Shown here: positions 8,914 through 18,411 of the stretch, piece after piece
Numbering within the stretch: the first letter of the stretch is position 1
Layout: each line of letters begins with the position of its first letter
Assembly (NCBI RefSeq): GCF_004116265.1
Contig: NZ_QOUX01000039.1
Coordinates: forward strand, 124,001-188,000
Origin: Anaerobacillus alkaliphilus
Lineage (GTDB): Bacteria > Bacillota > Bacilli > Bacillales > Anaerobacillaceae
Direction: 5' to 3'
Length of the DNA stretch: 64,000 nucleotides
Made by a program: the position numbers and the translations under genes
Notes under the pieces: generated by a model
Databases searched by the model: none
Told to the model about the DNA's origin: nothing
The model's input: only the letters and a program-made list of their open reading frames with translations

Positions 8914-8914
8914 G

Positions 8915-8945
8915 AGATTGTAGAAAGATTTGCTTTTTACAATCT
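8915..8945 (+). terminator. Possible weak terminator hairpin
   Basis: AGATTGTA (8915-8922) pairs with TACAATCT (8938-8945). The 3' side lacks a strong T-run, so termination is uncertain. Confidence 0.4.
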
Positions 8946-9003
8946 TACTATTTGCTTTGAAATTAAAAGTTTATTTTCTGTGGATTAATTTAATTACAGT
9001 GTT

Positions 9004-9128
9004 AGTCTAGCTCCAGCGCCCAGCCCCTCGAGTCAAATAACCTGCCAAAAAAAAAAGTGTAAAAGCGCACTTTTTTCTCGCAGAACATTTGCTTGTCGTG
9101 GCTAACAGGGCGCTTGCACTTTGTTCGT
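9004..9128. repeat. Structured interspersed repeat (CTCCAGCGCC...GGCGCTTG type)
   Basis: About 125 bp whose ends are complementary (CCAGCGCCCAGCC near 9012-9025 with GGCTAACAGGGCGCTTG near 9100-9116), enclosing a second hairpin (AAAAAAGTG / CACTTTTTT). I recall near-identical end sequences as an abundant intergenic repeat in many Bacillus genomes. No coding potential. It fills most of the 8946-9161 gap. Confidence 0.55.
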
Positions 9129-9161
9129 TGGAACCGTTTTCATATGTTGGGTGAAAATTTA

Positions 9162-9192
9162 TGGACAATTTGTGTCTTTATCGTTGTATAAT
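9162..9192 (+). promoter_or_regulatory. Sigma-A promoter of the fumarase gene
   Basis: TGGACA (9162-9167), 19-base spacer, consensus TATAAT (9187-9192). Transcription would begin near 9199, downstream of the GTG at 9198, which rules that codon out as the start. Confidence 0.65.
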
Positions 9193-9242
9193 TACTAGTG
9201 GAAAAGAAAAAAACATTTTTTGCTTCGGAAGGGGAAATTGGA

Positions 9243-10778
9243 GTGGAGAAATTTAAAGAGAGTATGTACAAACTGATTGTTGAAACATCTACGAATCTTC
9301 CAAACGATGTACGCCGTGCAATCCTTCAGGCTAAACAAAAAGAAAATGCTGGAACAACTGCAGCATTATCATTAGGGACGATTACAAAAAATATTAGTAT
9401 GGCTGATGATAAAGTATCGCCGATTTGTCAGGATACAGGAATGCCAACATTTGAAATTAAAGTTCCAGTTGGTGCAAATCAAATTGAAATGAAAAAAGCG
9501 ATTAAAGAAGCAATTGCCGAAGCAACAAAAAACGGGAAGCTTCGTCCAAACTCTGTTGATTCTTTAACTGGCGCAAATAGTGGGAACAACTTAGGTGATG
9601 GAACTCCAATCATTCACTTTGAGCAATGGGAAAAGGATGAAATTGATGCCCGCCTAATTTTAAAAGGTGGCGGTTGTGAAAATAAAAATATTCAATATAG
9701 CTTACCAATGGAAATCGAAGGGCTAGGAAGAGCTGGCCGTGATTTAGATGGAATTAGAAAGTGTATCTTACACTCTGTTTACCAGGCCCAAGGTCAAGGC
9801 TGTAGTGCAGGCTTTATTGGTGTAGGTATCGGTGGAGATCGCATCTCAAGTTATTCTTTAGCAAAAGAACAACTTTTCCGTTCATCTGAAGACGTAAATC
9901 CAGTCGAAGAATTACGTCAGCTTGAAGACTATGTTATGGAGCATGCAAATAATCTTGGTATTGGTACAATGGGCTTCGGTGGAGAGGCTACACTACTTGG
10001 TTGTAAAATTGGTGCCCTAAATCGTCTTCCGGCTAGCTTTTTCGTATCTGTAGCTTACAACTGTTGGGCATTCCGTCGCTTAGGTGTAGTATTAGATGCT
10101 AATACTGGTGAAATCAGAGAATGGTTATATAAAGACGGTGAAGAAATTAAATTTACTCAAGATGAAGTGGCTGCAGCTACAGAAGCTAAGTCTACAAGTC
10201 GTGAGGTTGTCCTTCAGGCACCTATTACTGAAGAACAAATTCGCGATTTAAAAGTTGGTGACGTAGTTATTCTTAATGGTGCACTTCATACTGGGCGCGA
10301 CGCTATCCACCACCACTTAATGGACCATGATGCACCAATTGACCTAAATGGACAGGTGATCTATCACTGTGGCCCAGTCATGTTAAAAGACGAAGCTGGT
10401 GAGTGGCACGTGAAAGCAGCAGGACCAACGACAAGTATTCGTGAGGAGCCTTACCAAGGTGATGTCATGAAGAAGTTTGGTATCCGTGCAGTTATTGGTA
10501 AAGGCGGTATGGGTCCAAAAACATTAAAGGCCTTACAAGAACACGGTGGTGTTTACTTGAATGCGATTGGTGGAGCTGCTCAGTACTATGCTGACTGTAT
10601 CAAAAAAGTAGAAGGCGTTGACTTATTAGAGTTCGGTATCCCTGAAGCAATGTGGCATTTACAGGTAGAAGGCTTTGCAGCGATCGTTACTATGGATTCG
10701 CACGGCAACAGCTTACATGCTGATGTTGATAAATCTTCATTCGAAAAGCTTGCTCTATTAGCTGAGAAAGTATTTTAA
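9243..10778 (+). CDS. fumA: Class I (iron-sulfur) fumarate hydratase
   Basis: 511 residues combining the alpha (Fe-S) and beta domains of class I fumarases in one chain. Candidate [4Fe-4S] ligands are Cys62 (CQDTGMPTF), Cys187 (QGCSAG) and Cys254; GGGCENKN and TGRDAIHHH are further family blocks, and HCGPVM and GKGGMGPKT mark the beta domain. It interconverts fumarate and malate in the TCA cycle; tartrate-type dehydratases are relatives, so substrate is inferred. The start is GTG at 9243 with GGAAGGGG at 9228-9235. The frame continues to a GTG at 9198, but a consensus -10 just upstream makes that untranslatable. Confidence 0.88.
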   Translation: MEKFKESMYKLIVETSTNLPNDVRRAILQAKQKENAGTTAALSLGTITKNISMADDKVSPICQDTGMPTFEIKVPVGANQIEMKKAIKEAIAEATKNGKLRPNSVDSLTGANSGNNLGDGTPIIHFEQWEKDEIDARLILKGGGCENKNIQYSLPMEIEGLGRAGRDLDGIRKCILHSVYQAQGQGCSAGFIGVGIGGDRISSYSLAKEQLFRSSEDVNPVEELRQLEDYVMEHANNLGIGTMGFGGEATLLGCKIGALNRLPASFFVSVAYNCWAFRRLGVVLDANTGEIREWLYKDGEEIKFTQDEVAAATEAKSTSREVVLQAPITEEQIRDLKVGDVVILNGALHTGRDAIHHHLMDHDAPIDLNGQVIYHCGPVMLKDEAGEWHVKAAGPTTSIREEPYQGDVMKKFGIRAVIGKGGMGPKTLKALQEHGGVYLNAIGGAAQYYADCIKKVEGVDLLEFGIPEAMWHLQVEGFAAIVTMDSHGNSLHADVDKSSFEKLALLAEKVF

Positions 10779-10789
10779 ATATAAGAGGG

Positions 10790-10818
10790 CCTAAAGCAGA
10801 AATGCTTTAGGTCTTTTA
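10790..10818 (+). terminator. Fumarase terminator
   Basis: CCTAAAGCA (10790-10798) pairs with TGCTTTAGG (10803-10811), followed by TCTTTTACTTTT. Confidence 0.8.
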
Positions 10819-10916
10819 CTTTTAGAGGTTCAATCTCAATCTACAGTAAAAAACATTGGATAATTTCTTTTTCAATGAAAAAACTAACAGAAACTACTGT
10901 GGAGAGGTTGGATTTG

Positions 10917-11708
10917 ATGAAAAAAATATCATATATCTTACTATTAGCTTTATTTTTCCTCATGTTCGCGCAACAGGGTGCTTTGGCTTATAGTAATAAG
11001 GAATATAACTGGAGTTTTAACCCGAAGCCGAACAATGAACCAGCTACAACTGAAGCCCATTACGAAGAACTTCTTAAGAAGTATGGGGGCTTTTGGATCG
11101 GAGATACCAGCAAAAAAGAACTATACTTAACGTTTGATAATGGCTACGAAAATGGATATACATCACAAATATTAGATGTGTTAAAAGAGAAAAAGGTTCC
11201 AGCGGCTTTTTTCGTTACAGGTCATTATTTGCTGGATCAGCCAGACTTGATTAAGCGTATGGTGGACGAAGGGCATATAGTTGGAAACCATTCATGGCAT
11301 CATCCCAGTTTAGCTCAGGTTGATGACGAGAGGCTCAAGCGTGAACTTGAGAAGGTAAAAACAAAGTACGAGGAGTTAACAGGAAGAAATGATATGGTAT
11401 ACTTGCGTCCGCCTCGTGGTGTTTTTAGCGAACGTTCATTAGCACTTTCGCAGCAACATGGGTATGTAAATGTATTTTGGTCATTAGCCTATAAAGATTG
11501 GGAAGTGGATAATCAAAAAGGCTGGAAGTATGCGTATGACCAAATCATGAAGAGAATTCATCCAGGCTCTGTCATGTTAATTCACTCAATCTCTAGTGAT
11601 AATGCTGAAGCTTTAGATAAAGTAATTGATGATCTCCGTAAACAAGGATATGAATTTAAAAGCTTAGACGATTATATGCTTGATCAGCAATTAAGAAATT
11701 TTCAGTGA
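10917..11708 (+). CDS. pdaA: Delta-lactam-biosynthetic de-N-acetylase PdaA
   Basis: 263 residues, the length I recall for B. subtilis PdaA. Signal peptide at residues 1-25 or so, then YSNKEYNWSF and the NodB deacetylase domain: motif 1 TFDNGYENG, metal-binding HSWHHPS, RPPRG and the C-terminal LIHS histidine. PdaA deacetylates N-acetylmuramic acid so that muramic delta-lactam can form in spore cortex, which implies a spore former. The ATG at 10917 has GGAGAGG at 10901-10907; an upstream in-frame ATG at 10875 adds a hydrophilic leader and lacks a site. Confidence 0.92.
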   Translation: MKKISYILLLALFFLMFAQQGALAYSNKEYNWSFNPKPNNEPATTEAHYEELLKKYGGFWIGDTSKKELYLTFDNGYENGYTSQILDVLKEKKVPAAFFVTGHYLLDQPDLIKRMVDEGHIVGNHSWHHPSLAQVDDERLKRELEKVKTKYEELTGRNDMVYLRPPRGVFSERSLALSQQHGYVNVFWSLAYKDWEVDNQKGWKYAYDQIMKRIHPGSVMLIHSISSDNAEALDKVIDDLRKQGYEFKSLDDYMLDQQLRNFQ

Positions 11709-11713
11709 TATGA

Positions 11714-11744
11714 AAAGAGGCTAGTATGATTACCTAGCCTCTTT
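11714..11744. terminator. Bidirectional terminator
   Basis: 11-bp perfect stem AAAGAGGCTAG (11714-11724) with CTAGCCTCTTT (11734-11744), between convergent pdaA and the GAF gene. Confidence 0.9.
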
Positions 11745-11755
11745 AACATAATAAA

Positions 11756-12118
11756 TTAATTTGCATAACAAATTTGTCCGATTGCTTCGGCAATTGTCTC
11801 TAGTGTGGAAACATCAGTCACATCAAAACAGATTGCTTGCCTGCTTCGTACGACCAATACTCCAATTTGTTGCGTTGAATTTGTAATTGGAAATTTTAAT
11901 TCCCCATTACACTCCCAGCTTAAATCGTTTTCTTGATCTGAGGAAACTGTAAGTTGTGGATTGCCATCCGCGTTTATTAGATAAATTCCTACCCAATCTA
12001 TGTAAGACACTTCATCTACTAAACTTTTAACCGTTTTCTCAAATACAGCTTTTGAATCTTTCTTTTTAAACACATCAGCCATAATATGTAGTGATGCTAC
12101 GTCAGTTGAAATTGACAA
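11756..12118 (-). CDS. Small GAF-domain protein
   Basis: 120 residues, essentially one GAF domain (DWVGIYLINADGN, then GELKFPITNSTQQIGVLVVRS and a C-terminal helix TLETIAEAIGQIC). GAF domains bind small ligands or sense redox state. It is shorter than free methionine sulfoxide reductase and I do not see that enzyme's cysteine set, so it is left as an uncharacterised GAF protein. No output domain and no membrane segment. It is divergent from the AlkA-like gene. Confidence 0.75.
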   Translation of the reverse strand: MSISTDVASLHIMADVFKKKDSKAVFEKTVKSLVDEVSYIDWVGIYLINADGNPQLTVSSDQENDLSWECNGELKFPITNSTQQIGVLVVRSRQAICFDVTDVSTLETIAEAIGQICYAN

Positions 12119-12283
12119 TGGTATCGCTCCCTTAAGCTTGTTTACTGCTACTATTGTAACAAATATTTATTCAACTGTGAGATAGTAAGTTTAGGAAGTT
12201 TTTTTGTGGGAAACTCTCTATAAAAGAAGATGTTAGGAGATCATTCCAAGATCAGGTATATTAGTACGTAAGGAGTGTGAATG

Positions 12284-13150
12284 ATGGAAATTCAAGTGTC
12301 AGGACCTTATAATTATCCACGTGTATTAGAGCGACTAAGCTATGACCCACTTAATGTTATTCATGATAATACAATTAGAATTCCTTTACAATTATTTGAT
12401 GATCTTATAGTAGTCAATGTTTCATTTTCGGGGGAGATAGCAAGCCCCACTTGCTATGTTGAGCTTCCAAAGGATTATGAAGAAGAAGGGATACGTAAGG
12501 TTAAAGAAGTTCTTCAGCTTGAAGTCCCCTTACAACAGGTACATAACCATTTTTTACATACTGACTTAGAGCCAATTTTCAACCAGTTTTCAGGGCTACC
12601 ACTCGTTTGTGATTTTGATCTCTATTTCTGTATGATGAAAACAATCATTCATCAGCAGTTAAATATTCGTTTTGCTTATACATTAACGGAACGATTTGTA
12701 AAAACGTTTGGTACCGAAAAAGATGGTGTCTGGTTTTACCCATCAGCCAAAACGGTAAGTGAATTAAAGTATGAAGACCTTCGGGAGTTGCAATTTAGCC
12801 AACGTAAGGCAGAGTATGTGATTGACACGTCAAGGTTAATTGTTAATGGTGAACTAGATTTGGCTGAAATAAGAATGCTACAGGATCAAGAAGCAATAGA
12901 TAAGCTAGTGAAAATAAGAGGTGTTGGTTACTGGACAGCAGAGAACATTCTTTTATTTGGACTAGCTAGGAAAGACTTATTTCCGGTAAAAGATATTGGC
13001 ATACAAAATGCTATTAAAAAATTTTACAATTTTGAACAAAAGCCAACACTAGAAGAAATGCTCAAATTAAGTGAGGGCTGGGCACCTTATAGGAGTTATG
13101 CATCACTTTATTTATGGGAGAGCTTAGATAATCAGAAAGCACGGAGTTGA
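12284..13150 (+). CDS. DNA-3-methyladenine glycosylase II (AlkA family)
   Basis: 288 residues. An N-terminal region of about 100 residues precedes the helix-hairpin-helix glycosylase domain; [21 protein letters not shown] contains the HhH element, and the catalytic aspartate follows in [10 protein letters not shown]. It should excise alkylated purines. Two ATGs overlap at 12281 and 12284; the second is 8 bases from AGGAG and is preferred. The rlmD-like gene follows with its own start a few bases after this stop. The pair resembles yfjP-yfjO of B. subtilis. Confidence 0.85.
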   Translation: MEIQVSGPYNYPRVLERLSYDPLNVIHDNTIRIPLQLFDDLIVVNVSFSGEIASPTCYVELPKDYEEEGIRKVKEVLQLEVPLQQVHNHFLHTDLEPIFNQFSGLPLVCDFDLYFCMMKTIIHQQLNIRFAYTLTERFVKTFGTEKDGVWFYPSAKTVSELKYEDLRELQFSQRKAEYVIDTSRLIVNGELDLAEIRMLQDQEAIDKLVKIRGVGYWTAENILLFGLARKDLFPVKDIGIQNAIKKFYNFEQKPTLEEMLKLSEGWAPYRSYASLYLWESLDNQKARS

Positions 13151-13155
13151 AAAAA

Positions 13156-14532
13156 GTGAAGAATGAGACAGTATTAATTAAAAAAGGACAGGAATTTCCG
13201 TTAACAATTAAACGACTAGGCATTAATGGTGAAGGTGTAGGCTATTACAAACGGCAGGTCGTTTTTGTACCGGGTGCCTTGCCAGGAGAAGAAGTAGTAG
13301 TAACTGTGACTGATGTCAAAGAGAAATTTTCAGAAGCGAAAATCAAGAAGATCCGTGTGAAATCAAAAGATCGAGTCAAACCACCTTGTCCGATTTATGA
13401 ACAGTGTGGTGGGTGCCAGCTGCAGCACTTAGATTACCAAGCCCAATTACGAGAGAAACAGGATATTGTGAGACAGGCTTTTGAACGTCATACAAAGCTT
13501 GTCGGTGAAAATCTACCATTAAAACAGACAATTGGGATGGAAGATCCGTGGAACTATCGTAATAAAAGTCAGCTTCAAGTAGGAAAGCAAAAAGAGGAAG
13601 TAATAGCTGGGCTTTATGGAATGAACTCACATCAACTCATTGATATCTCTGAGTGTATGATCCAGCACCCATCTACAAATAAGGTAACGCAAACAGTAAA
13701 GGAAATTCTTCAGGATCTAAATATCTCTATTTACGACGAACGAAAACGGAAAGGTGTCGTTCGAACAATCGTTACGAGAGTTGGTTTTAAAACTGGTGAT
13801 GTTCAGTTAGTGTTAATTACCGCAACGAAAGAGTTACCTCGAAAAGAATTAGTCATTGAACAGATCACGCAGAGGCTTCCGGAAGTGAAATCAATTTTAC
13901 AGAACATTAACGGAAGAAAAACCTCGCTGATATTTGGAGATGAGACTGTTCATCTACACGGTGAAGAAGTCATTCAAGAGGCATTGGGTGATTTACAATT
14001 TGAGTTATCTGCTCGGGCGTTTTTTCAATTAAATCCGATCCAAACCGTGAAATTATATGATGAAGTAAAAGAGGCAGCAGAGCTAACTGGAAATGAGAAA
14101 GTAGTTGATGCCTACTGTGGTGTTGGAACAATTGGACTTTGGCTTGCACCGAATGTAAAAGAGCTTCGAGGAATGGATGTTATTGCAGAGTCAATTGAAG
14201 ACGCTAATCGAAACGCGAAAAGACATGGCTTTAATCATGCCCATTATGTCGTTGGGAAAGCCGAAGACGTGCTTCCAAAATGGCTAAAAGAAGGCTGGCG
14301 CCCCGACGTTTTCGTTGTCGATCCACCGAGAACAGGCTGTGATCGCAAATTATTAGAAGCGATGATTAAAGTTAAACCGAAAAGAATTGTCTATGTTTCC
14401 TGTAACCCTTCAACTTTGGCAAAGGACGTAGATCAGCTAGTGAAGGCAGGATTTGTTGTAGAAAATCTCCAGCCTGTTGATATGTTTCCTCATACCGCTC
14501 ACGTTGAAGTTGTCGCACAGTTGAGTATTTAG
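13156..14532 (+). CDS. rlmD: 23S rRNA (uracil-5-)-methyltransferase, RlmD family
   Basis: 458 residues: N-terminal TRAM-like RNA-binding domain (about 1-60), four-cysteine Fe-S motif ([11 protein letters not shown] with the later Cys in ISECMIQHP), then the SAM methyltransferase domain ([24 protein letters not shown]) and the catalytic Cys in [13 protein letters not shown]. It forms 5-methyluridine in 23S rRNA; which uracil (747 or 1939) is not decidable here. GTG at 13156 lies 9 bases after CGGAG. A TTG at 13147 overlaps the upstream stop but abuts that site, so it is disfavoured. Confidence 0.9.
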   Translation: MKNETVLIKKGQEFPLTIKRLGINGEGVGYYKRQVVFVPGALPGEEVVVTVTDVKEKFSEAKIKKIRVKSKDRVKPPCPIYEQCGGCQLQHLDYQAQLREKQDIVRQAFERHTKLVGENLPLKQTIGMEDPWNYRNKSQLQVGKQKEEVIAGLYGMNSHQLIDISECMIQHPSTNKVTQTVKEILQDLNISIYDERKRKGVVRTIVTRVGFKTGDVQLVLITATKELPRKELVIEQITQRLPEVKSILQNINGRKTSLIFGDETVHLHGEEVIQEALGDLQFELSARAFFQLNPIQTVKLYDEVKEAAELTGNEKVVDAYCGVGTIGLWLAPNVKELRGMDVIAESIEDANRNAKRHGFNHAHYVVGKAEDVLPKWLKEGWRPDVFVVDPPRTGCDRKLLEAMIKVKPKRIVYVSCNPSTLAKDVDQLVKAGFVVENLQPVDMFPHTAHVEVVAQLSI

Positions 14533-14558
14533 AGACAGGGGGACAGGTCCCTTGTCTC
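14532..14558. repeat. REP-like hairpin (GGGACAGGTCCC class), solo copy
   Basis: GAGACA ... GGGACAGGTCCC ... TGTCTC: an imperfect palindrome with outer GAGACA/TGTCTC and inner GGGAC/GTCCC arms, starting on the last base of rlmD. The same sequence flanks the transposase at 17339-18100. The rest of 14559-14739 holds a 21-bp direct duplication (from 14697 and 14718) and nothing else I can name. Confidence 0.7.
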
Positions 14559-14739
14559 AGGACAGGAAATTTGTCGCTCTGTTCCTCAAAATGTGAAGGA
14601 ATGGAATGAGATTCCCGGCCATAATCAGAAGAAATAATGGTCGTAGGAAGCACAAACATGTGGCTCAATTAAATAGATCTATCTCGAAAACCCATATATT
14701 ATTTATACCTCAATTTGTATTATTTATATCTCAATGCAA

Positions 14740-14783
14740 TCAAAAGCATGAATTCGGGGAAAATTCCGAACTCATGCTTTTGA
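14740..14783 (-). terminator. Terminator of the hydrolase-membrane gene
   Basis: 12-bp stem TCAAAAGCATGA (14740-14751) with TCATGCTTTTGA (14772-14783) plus an inner TTCGG/CCGAA pairing. It lies beyond the stop of the minus-strand gene. Confidence 0.6.
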
Positions 14784-14805
14784 TGTTAACTAATAGAAAA
14801 ACCAA

Positions 14806-16824
14806 TTAAAATACTGTATAAAGGGCTGTATTTGCTAATAAAATCATTGTCATTAGGATCGTATTTAGGAAAGCAGCAACATAAACATTTCCTGTCTTCC
14901 TATATAGGAAGAGATTAAAGATACCAGCTACAGCAAGTATTGGTACCAGTCCAATTACAATGATAGAAGAAAGGGCTTCTGATGGATATCCTGCTATCCC
15001 TGTTGAAAACAGTAAACCGTAATGATAAACCAAGTAAAGGATTAAACCTCCAACAAAATGTAATATAGCAGCTATATATCCTTTAAATCCATTAAATTTA
15101 GCTCCAGTTGTATTCATATTGACAGAAATACCAATGATAAAGTAGTAGATGAAGAATAGTGGAGCATATTTTAGTAATGCGCTTACATGATGACCTTCAA
15201 ATGTTTTGACGGCAATAGTCCAAATTCGGAAATCTGTTTTAAAAATAGCATCGATTATGAAAAGAATTACATACCCAGCTAAAATAGCGACAATGGCTGT
15301 TACAAAAGCTGCTAGCACAGACTTGACGTTAGCCTTCACTCCATAGCTTGCAATAGTTGCTCCTTCCGGCTTCTTAACGATAAAATGGTAGCTAACTGTT
15401 AGCATTAGGATTACAATCGCCACATTAATGGCCCAGAATAGGATCGGATTAGCTGTTGGAGCTCCGAAGTTTTCTGTAGTAGCAACAAAACTGTCTCGTC
15501 TTCTAAGGAACCAAAATTGAATAATACTTATTACAAGCATAACAATCGACCAAGATTTAATGTTTTTGTCTATATTCTTAACGAAAGAATAAATCATAAC
15601 AATAACTGACGTGATAATCAAAATAATACTGATTTGAGTTAATATTCTCATTCCAGAAACATCTCCACTATATAAGGAAGAGAAGAATATTGCTGGGAAT
15701 AAGCCACCAAAAATTAAGATAATATAGTTTACTACTTTGGCACCATTAGTTTTTGGTTCAGATAGTGCTTCTGGTTTTTGCGTATAAATATTTTTAAAAA
15801 ATGGTAGCTTAGATAGTAATAAAATAAAAGGTAGAAAGAATAGGAAGAATCCTATTAGAGCAACAAATGATGAAAATTCTTTAAACATCCATGTTTGGTC
15901 ATCTGCACCGATAACTACTAGATGATTGTAATCTGCAAAAGTCATATCATAGAAGTCTACAGCGTAGGCTGTAGCTGTTTTAGAAAAATGGTTCCAAGGA
16001 TGCGTTTCATTCGGTTGATAAATAACTCTCTTTCCACCAGCAACTTCATAAACTTCAGCAGCAATAGGATTATCTGGATTTCCTAAAAATCCTTGGCCTT
16101 CTTCAGTTCCAACGTAATTTTTTCTCACAACAGTTTTAGAAGCATTAGCCGCATCTCGATCAAAGAAAAATTCATCATATACTCCCGCAATTTTCCCAGC
16201 TGTTCTTGGACCGTATGCATTATTAATATCATCAGTAGAATGACCAATTCTAGTTAACCATAGATAATCAGAACCAAAAGTTAATGAACTAAAAACTTTT
16301 CTGAATCCATTGTTTTGAAAATCTGCTTCATCTAGCATTACAGCATGAGTGGAGGAAAATCCGCCCATTGAATGTCCGGAAACGGCAATAATTCCATTCC
16401 CCTCTTCATCCTTCAGTACAAAGTCCTGCTCATACATGTATTGAACGGCATCATAGATAGCGTGTGGCCAAAATGAGAAAAATGGAATTGGTTTTTCCAA
16501 AGTGTTTTTTGAATGCCCATGGTCATATTGATCTAACGCCAAAACAACGTAACCTCTTTTGGACATTTCAATTGCTTGAGCAGCCTGCATTTCCCCAGAA
16601 TTGAGGTAACCATGTGTGGCTATAATGGTAGGTCGTGGAGTTTGGTCCGCTCCAGTAGGTTTATACAGTAGACCTGATAGTTCGCCTCTTGGAGTTTCGA
16701 AATAAATACGTGATACATTAACGTCTCCGTTGGAACTATTAAATTGATAAGCAGAAAAACTACCAACTAAGATCAACAATAAAGAAATAATAAGCCATGA
16801 GACCGGGTTCTTTAAATTTTTCAT
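14806..16824 (-). CDS. Alpha/beta hydrolase fused to a polytopic membrane domain
   Basis: 672 residues in two parts. Residues about 8-27 form a signal anchor. About 40-310 is an extracytoplasmic alpha/beta hydrolase: ATHGY oxyanion region, nucleophile elbow GHSMGG (Ser within) and a candidate histidine in NHFSKTATAY or DYNHLV. About 315-672 has roughly nine to ten hydrophobic segments with no family I recognise. A hydrolase with so many membrane helices is unusual. The substrate might be a lipid or an exported ester. The start ATG has a GGAGG site. Flanked by REP-like sequences. Function inferred only as a serine hydrolase. Confidence 0.75.
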   Translation of the reverse strand: MKNLKNPVSWLIISLLLILVGSFSAYQFNSSNGDVNVSRIYFETPRGELSGLLYKPTGADQTPRPTIIATHGYLNSGEMQAAQAIEMSKRGYVVLALDQYDHGHSKNTLEKPIPFFSFWPHAIYDAVQYMYEQDFVLKDEEGNGIIAVSGHSMGGFSSTHAVMLDEADFQNNGFRKVFSSLTFGSDYLWLTRIGHSTDDINNAYGPRTAGKIAGVYDEFFFDRDAANASKTVVRKNYVGTEEGQGFLGNPDNPIAAEVYEVAGGKRVIYQPNETHPWNHFSKTATAYAVDFYDMTFADYNHLVVIGADDQTWMFKEFSSFVALIGFFLFFLPFILLLSKLPFFKNIYTQKPEALSEPKTNGAKVVNYIILIFGGLFPAIFFSSLYSGDVSGMRILTQISIILIITSVIVMIYSFVKNIDKNIKSWSIVMLVISIIQFWFLRRRDSFVATTENFGAPTANPILFWAINVAIVILMLTVSYHFIVKKPEGATIASYGVKANVKSVLAAFVTAIVAILAGYVILFIIDAIFKTDFRIWTIAVKTFEGHHVSALLKYAPLFFIYYFIIGISVNMNTTGAKFNGFKGYIAAILHFVGGLILYLVYHYGLLFSTGIAGYPSEALSSIIVIGLVPILAVAGIFNLFLYRKTGNVYVAAFLNTILMTMILLANTALYTVF

Positions 16825-17017
16825 AATTCCCTCCTACGAGTTGAGATTTGTTTTTTAAAATACATCAAACTCTACAATAATTGGTTTAATGCCATTTTCA
16901 AGATATAAACATGTAAGATGGATAAGTACCTCTAAATTTATTCCACCTCCAAACTGTATTTAACATAGGTTTACTCTAATTATATTTGTGAAGAGAACAA
17001 AAAAGACTTGTTAGAGA

Positions 17018-17044
17018 GAGACAGGGGGACAGGTCCCTTGTCTT
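17018..17044. repeat. REP-like hairpin left of the transposase
   Basis: Same palindrome as at 14532 (GAGACA, inner GGGACAGGTCCC, TGTCTT). It lies 295 bp before the transposase start and inverted relative to the copy at 18105. Apart from this, the 16825-17338 gap shows promoter-like AT-rich sequence for both neighbours and nothing I can assign. Confidence 0.75.
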
Positions 17045-17338
17045 CCTTATCTACAATTAATTATTAAAGTTTAGAAGGAATTTGCTGATTTTTGTCAAAT
17101 TAATAGTTACCTCAGTATACTTTTTTCAACAACCAATATTTTTTTCCACTGAACTATTGCCACGTAGATTTTAAACATCCAACTTTTTTTCTATTACACT
17201 ATATCCCATCCTAGTAGCTCTCTAAAAATACGGAAAGTACCCAAACGGTTAAGACGGTTAATTAGCGTTAGTTTGTCCGCGTTATGTTTTTTTGTTGTCT
17301 CAACAATGAAATCTTTTCTTATGGAGGCGAATTTGTAA

Positions 17339-18100
17339 ATGCCAAGAAAAGCACGGCTGAAAAGTAGATCTGGTATTTACCATGTTATGATTAGAGGAAT
17401 AAATAAACAAATTATCTTTGAAGAGGAAGAAGACAAACGAGTGTTTTTAGTGACGTTAAAAAAGTATAAAGACATTTGTAAATTTGAGCTATATGGTTAT
17501 TGTTTAATGGATAACCATATCCATTTGTTGATCCGTGAGTTAGAAGAAACAATTTCAACTGTAGTTAAACGAATAAGCTCAAGTTATGTTTATTGGTACA
17601 ATTTTAAGTATGAAAGAAAGGGTCATTTATTTCAGGAACGTTTTAAAAGTGAAACTGTGGAAGATAAACGATATTTTTTAACGGTCCTTAGATATATTCA
17701 TCAAAATCCACAGAATGCGGGTTTGTCAAACGACATTTTTGATACTAAATGGACAAGTATAAATGAGTATATTAACAAATCAAAAATCGTCGATACTGAT
17801 TACGCGCTTAATTTGTTTTCAAACAATCGGAACGAAGCACTCCGTTTGTTTATTGAATACAATAAAGAGACAAATGATGATGCATGTATGGAAGAAACTG
17901 ATATGATTAGAGTACAGGACTTAGAAATTAAGAAATATTTATTGGACCATGGTATTGTTAATACAAATCAATTGCAGCAAATGAAAAGGGAAGATCGAGA
18001 TGATTTCTTGCGAAAGCTTAAAAAGATAAATGGCGTGTCGATAAGGCAATTATCGCGTGTTACCGGTATTTCAAAGAATGTTATTGCACGGATTCGCTAG
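17339..18100 (+). CDS. REP-associated tyrosine transposase (RAYT, Y1 family)
   Basis: 253 residues of the IS200-like Y1 transposase fold. The HUH metal motif is His60-Ile-His62 (MDNHIHLLI), and the likely catalytic tyrosine is Tyr119 in LRYIHQNPQNAGL. A C-terminal extension ends in a DNA-binding helix-turn-helix (VSIRQLSRVTGISKNVIARI), typical of Firmicutes RAYTs and absent from true IS200/IS605 enzymes. Single gene, GGAGG site, with inverted REP-like palindromes on both sides, as expected for the unit that spreads REPs. No frameshift or truncation is seen. Confidence 0.9.
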   Translation: MPRKARLKSRSGIYHVMIRGINKQIIFEEEEDKRVFLVTLKKYKDICKFELYGYCLMDNHIHLLIRELEETISTVVKRISSSYVYWYNFKYERKGHLFQERFKSETVEDKRYFLTVLRYIHQNPQNAGLSNDIFDTKWTSINEYINKSKIVDTDYALNLFSNNRNEALRLFIEYNKETNDDACMEETDMIRVQDLEIKKYLLDHGIVNTNQLQQMKREDRDDFLRKLKKINGVSIRQLSRVTGISKNVIARIR

Positions 18101-18104
18101 GATA

Positions 18105-18145
18105 AGACAAGGGACCTGTCCCCCCGTCCCTCTCCCCCCGTCCCT
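18105..18145. repeat. REP-like hairpin right of the transposase
   Basis: AGACAAGGGACCTGTCCCCC then a repeated CGTCCCTCTCCC tail. It is the inverse complement of the copy at 17018, so the gene is bracketed by inverted copies. Confidence 0.75.
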
Positions 18146-18240
18146 ATAATAATACTAAAGTACTAGAAAAATATATCAAATGTGGAATTGTAGTTTTTAC
18201 GAATATCTAGTTAAATTGAAGAAACGATGAAAATCGTTTT

Positions 18241-18289
18241 ACCGGCAATTGGTTAGTGCATCTTCATTCGACCAGTTGCCGGTTTTTTA
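18241..18289 (+). terminator. Strong terminator-like hairpin
   Basis: 13-bp stem ACCGGCAATTGGT (18241-18253) with ACCAGTTGCCGGT (18271-18283), then TTTTTTAT. A smaller AACGAT/ATCGTT hairpin precedes it. It could end the transposase transcript or attenuate the downstream kinase operon. Confidence 0.65.
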
Positions 18290-18411
18290 TTGATAGATCT
18301 TTTACATATTTCGCTCAATAAGTATAATAACTGTAACTAGATAGGGGATAGGAGGGGATTAATATCACTAATGCGCATACGCAAAAGAAGGAAAAGCTCG
18401 CAAATATATAC

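Noticed and set aside
9198-9242. GTG at 9198 as the fumarase start
   Set aside because: The -10 (TATAAT) ends at 9192, so transcription begins at or beyond this codon, and no ribosome site precedes it.
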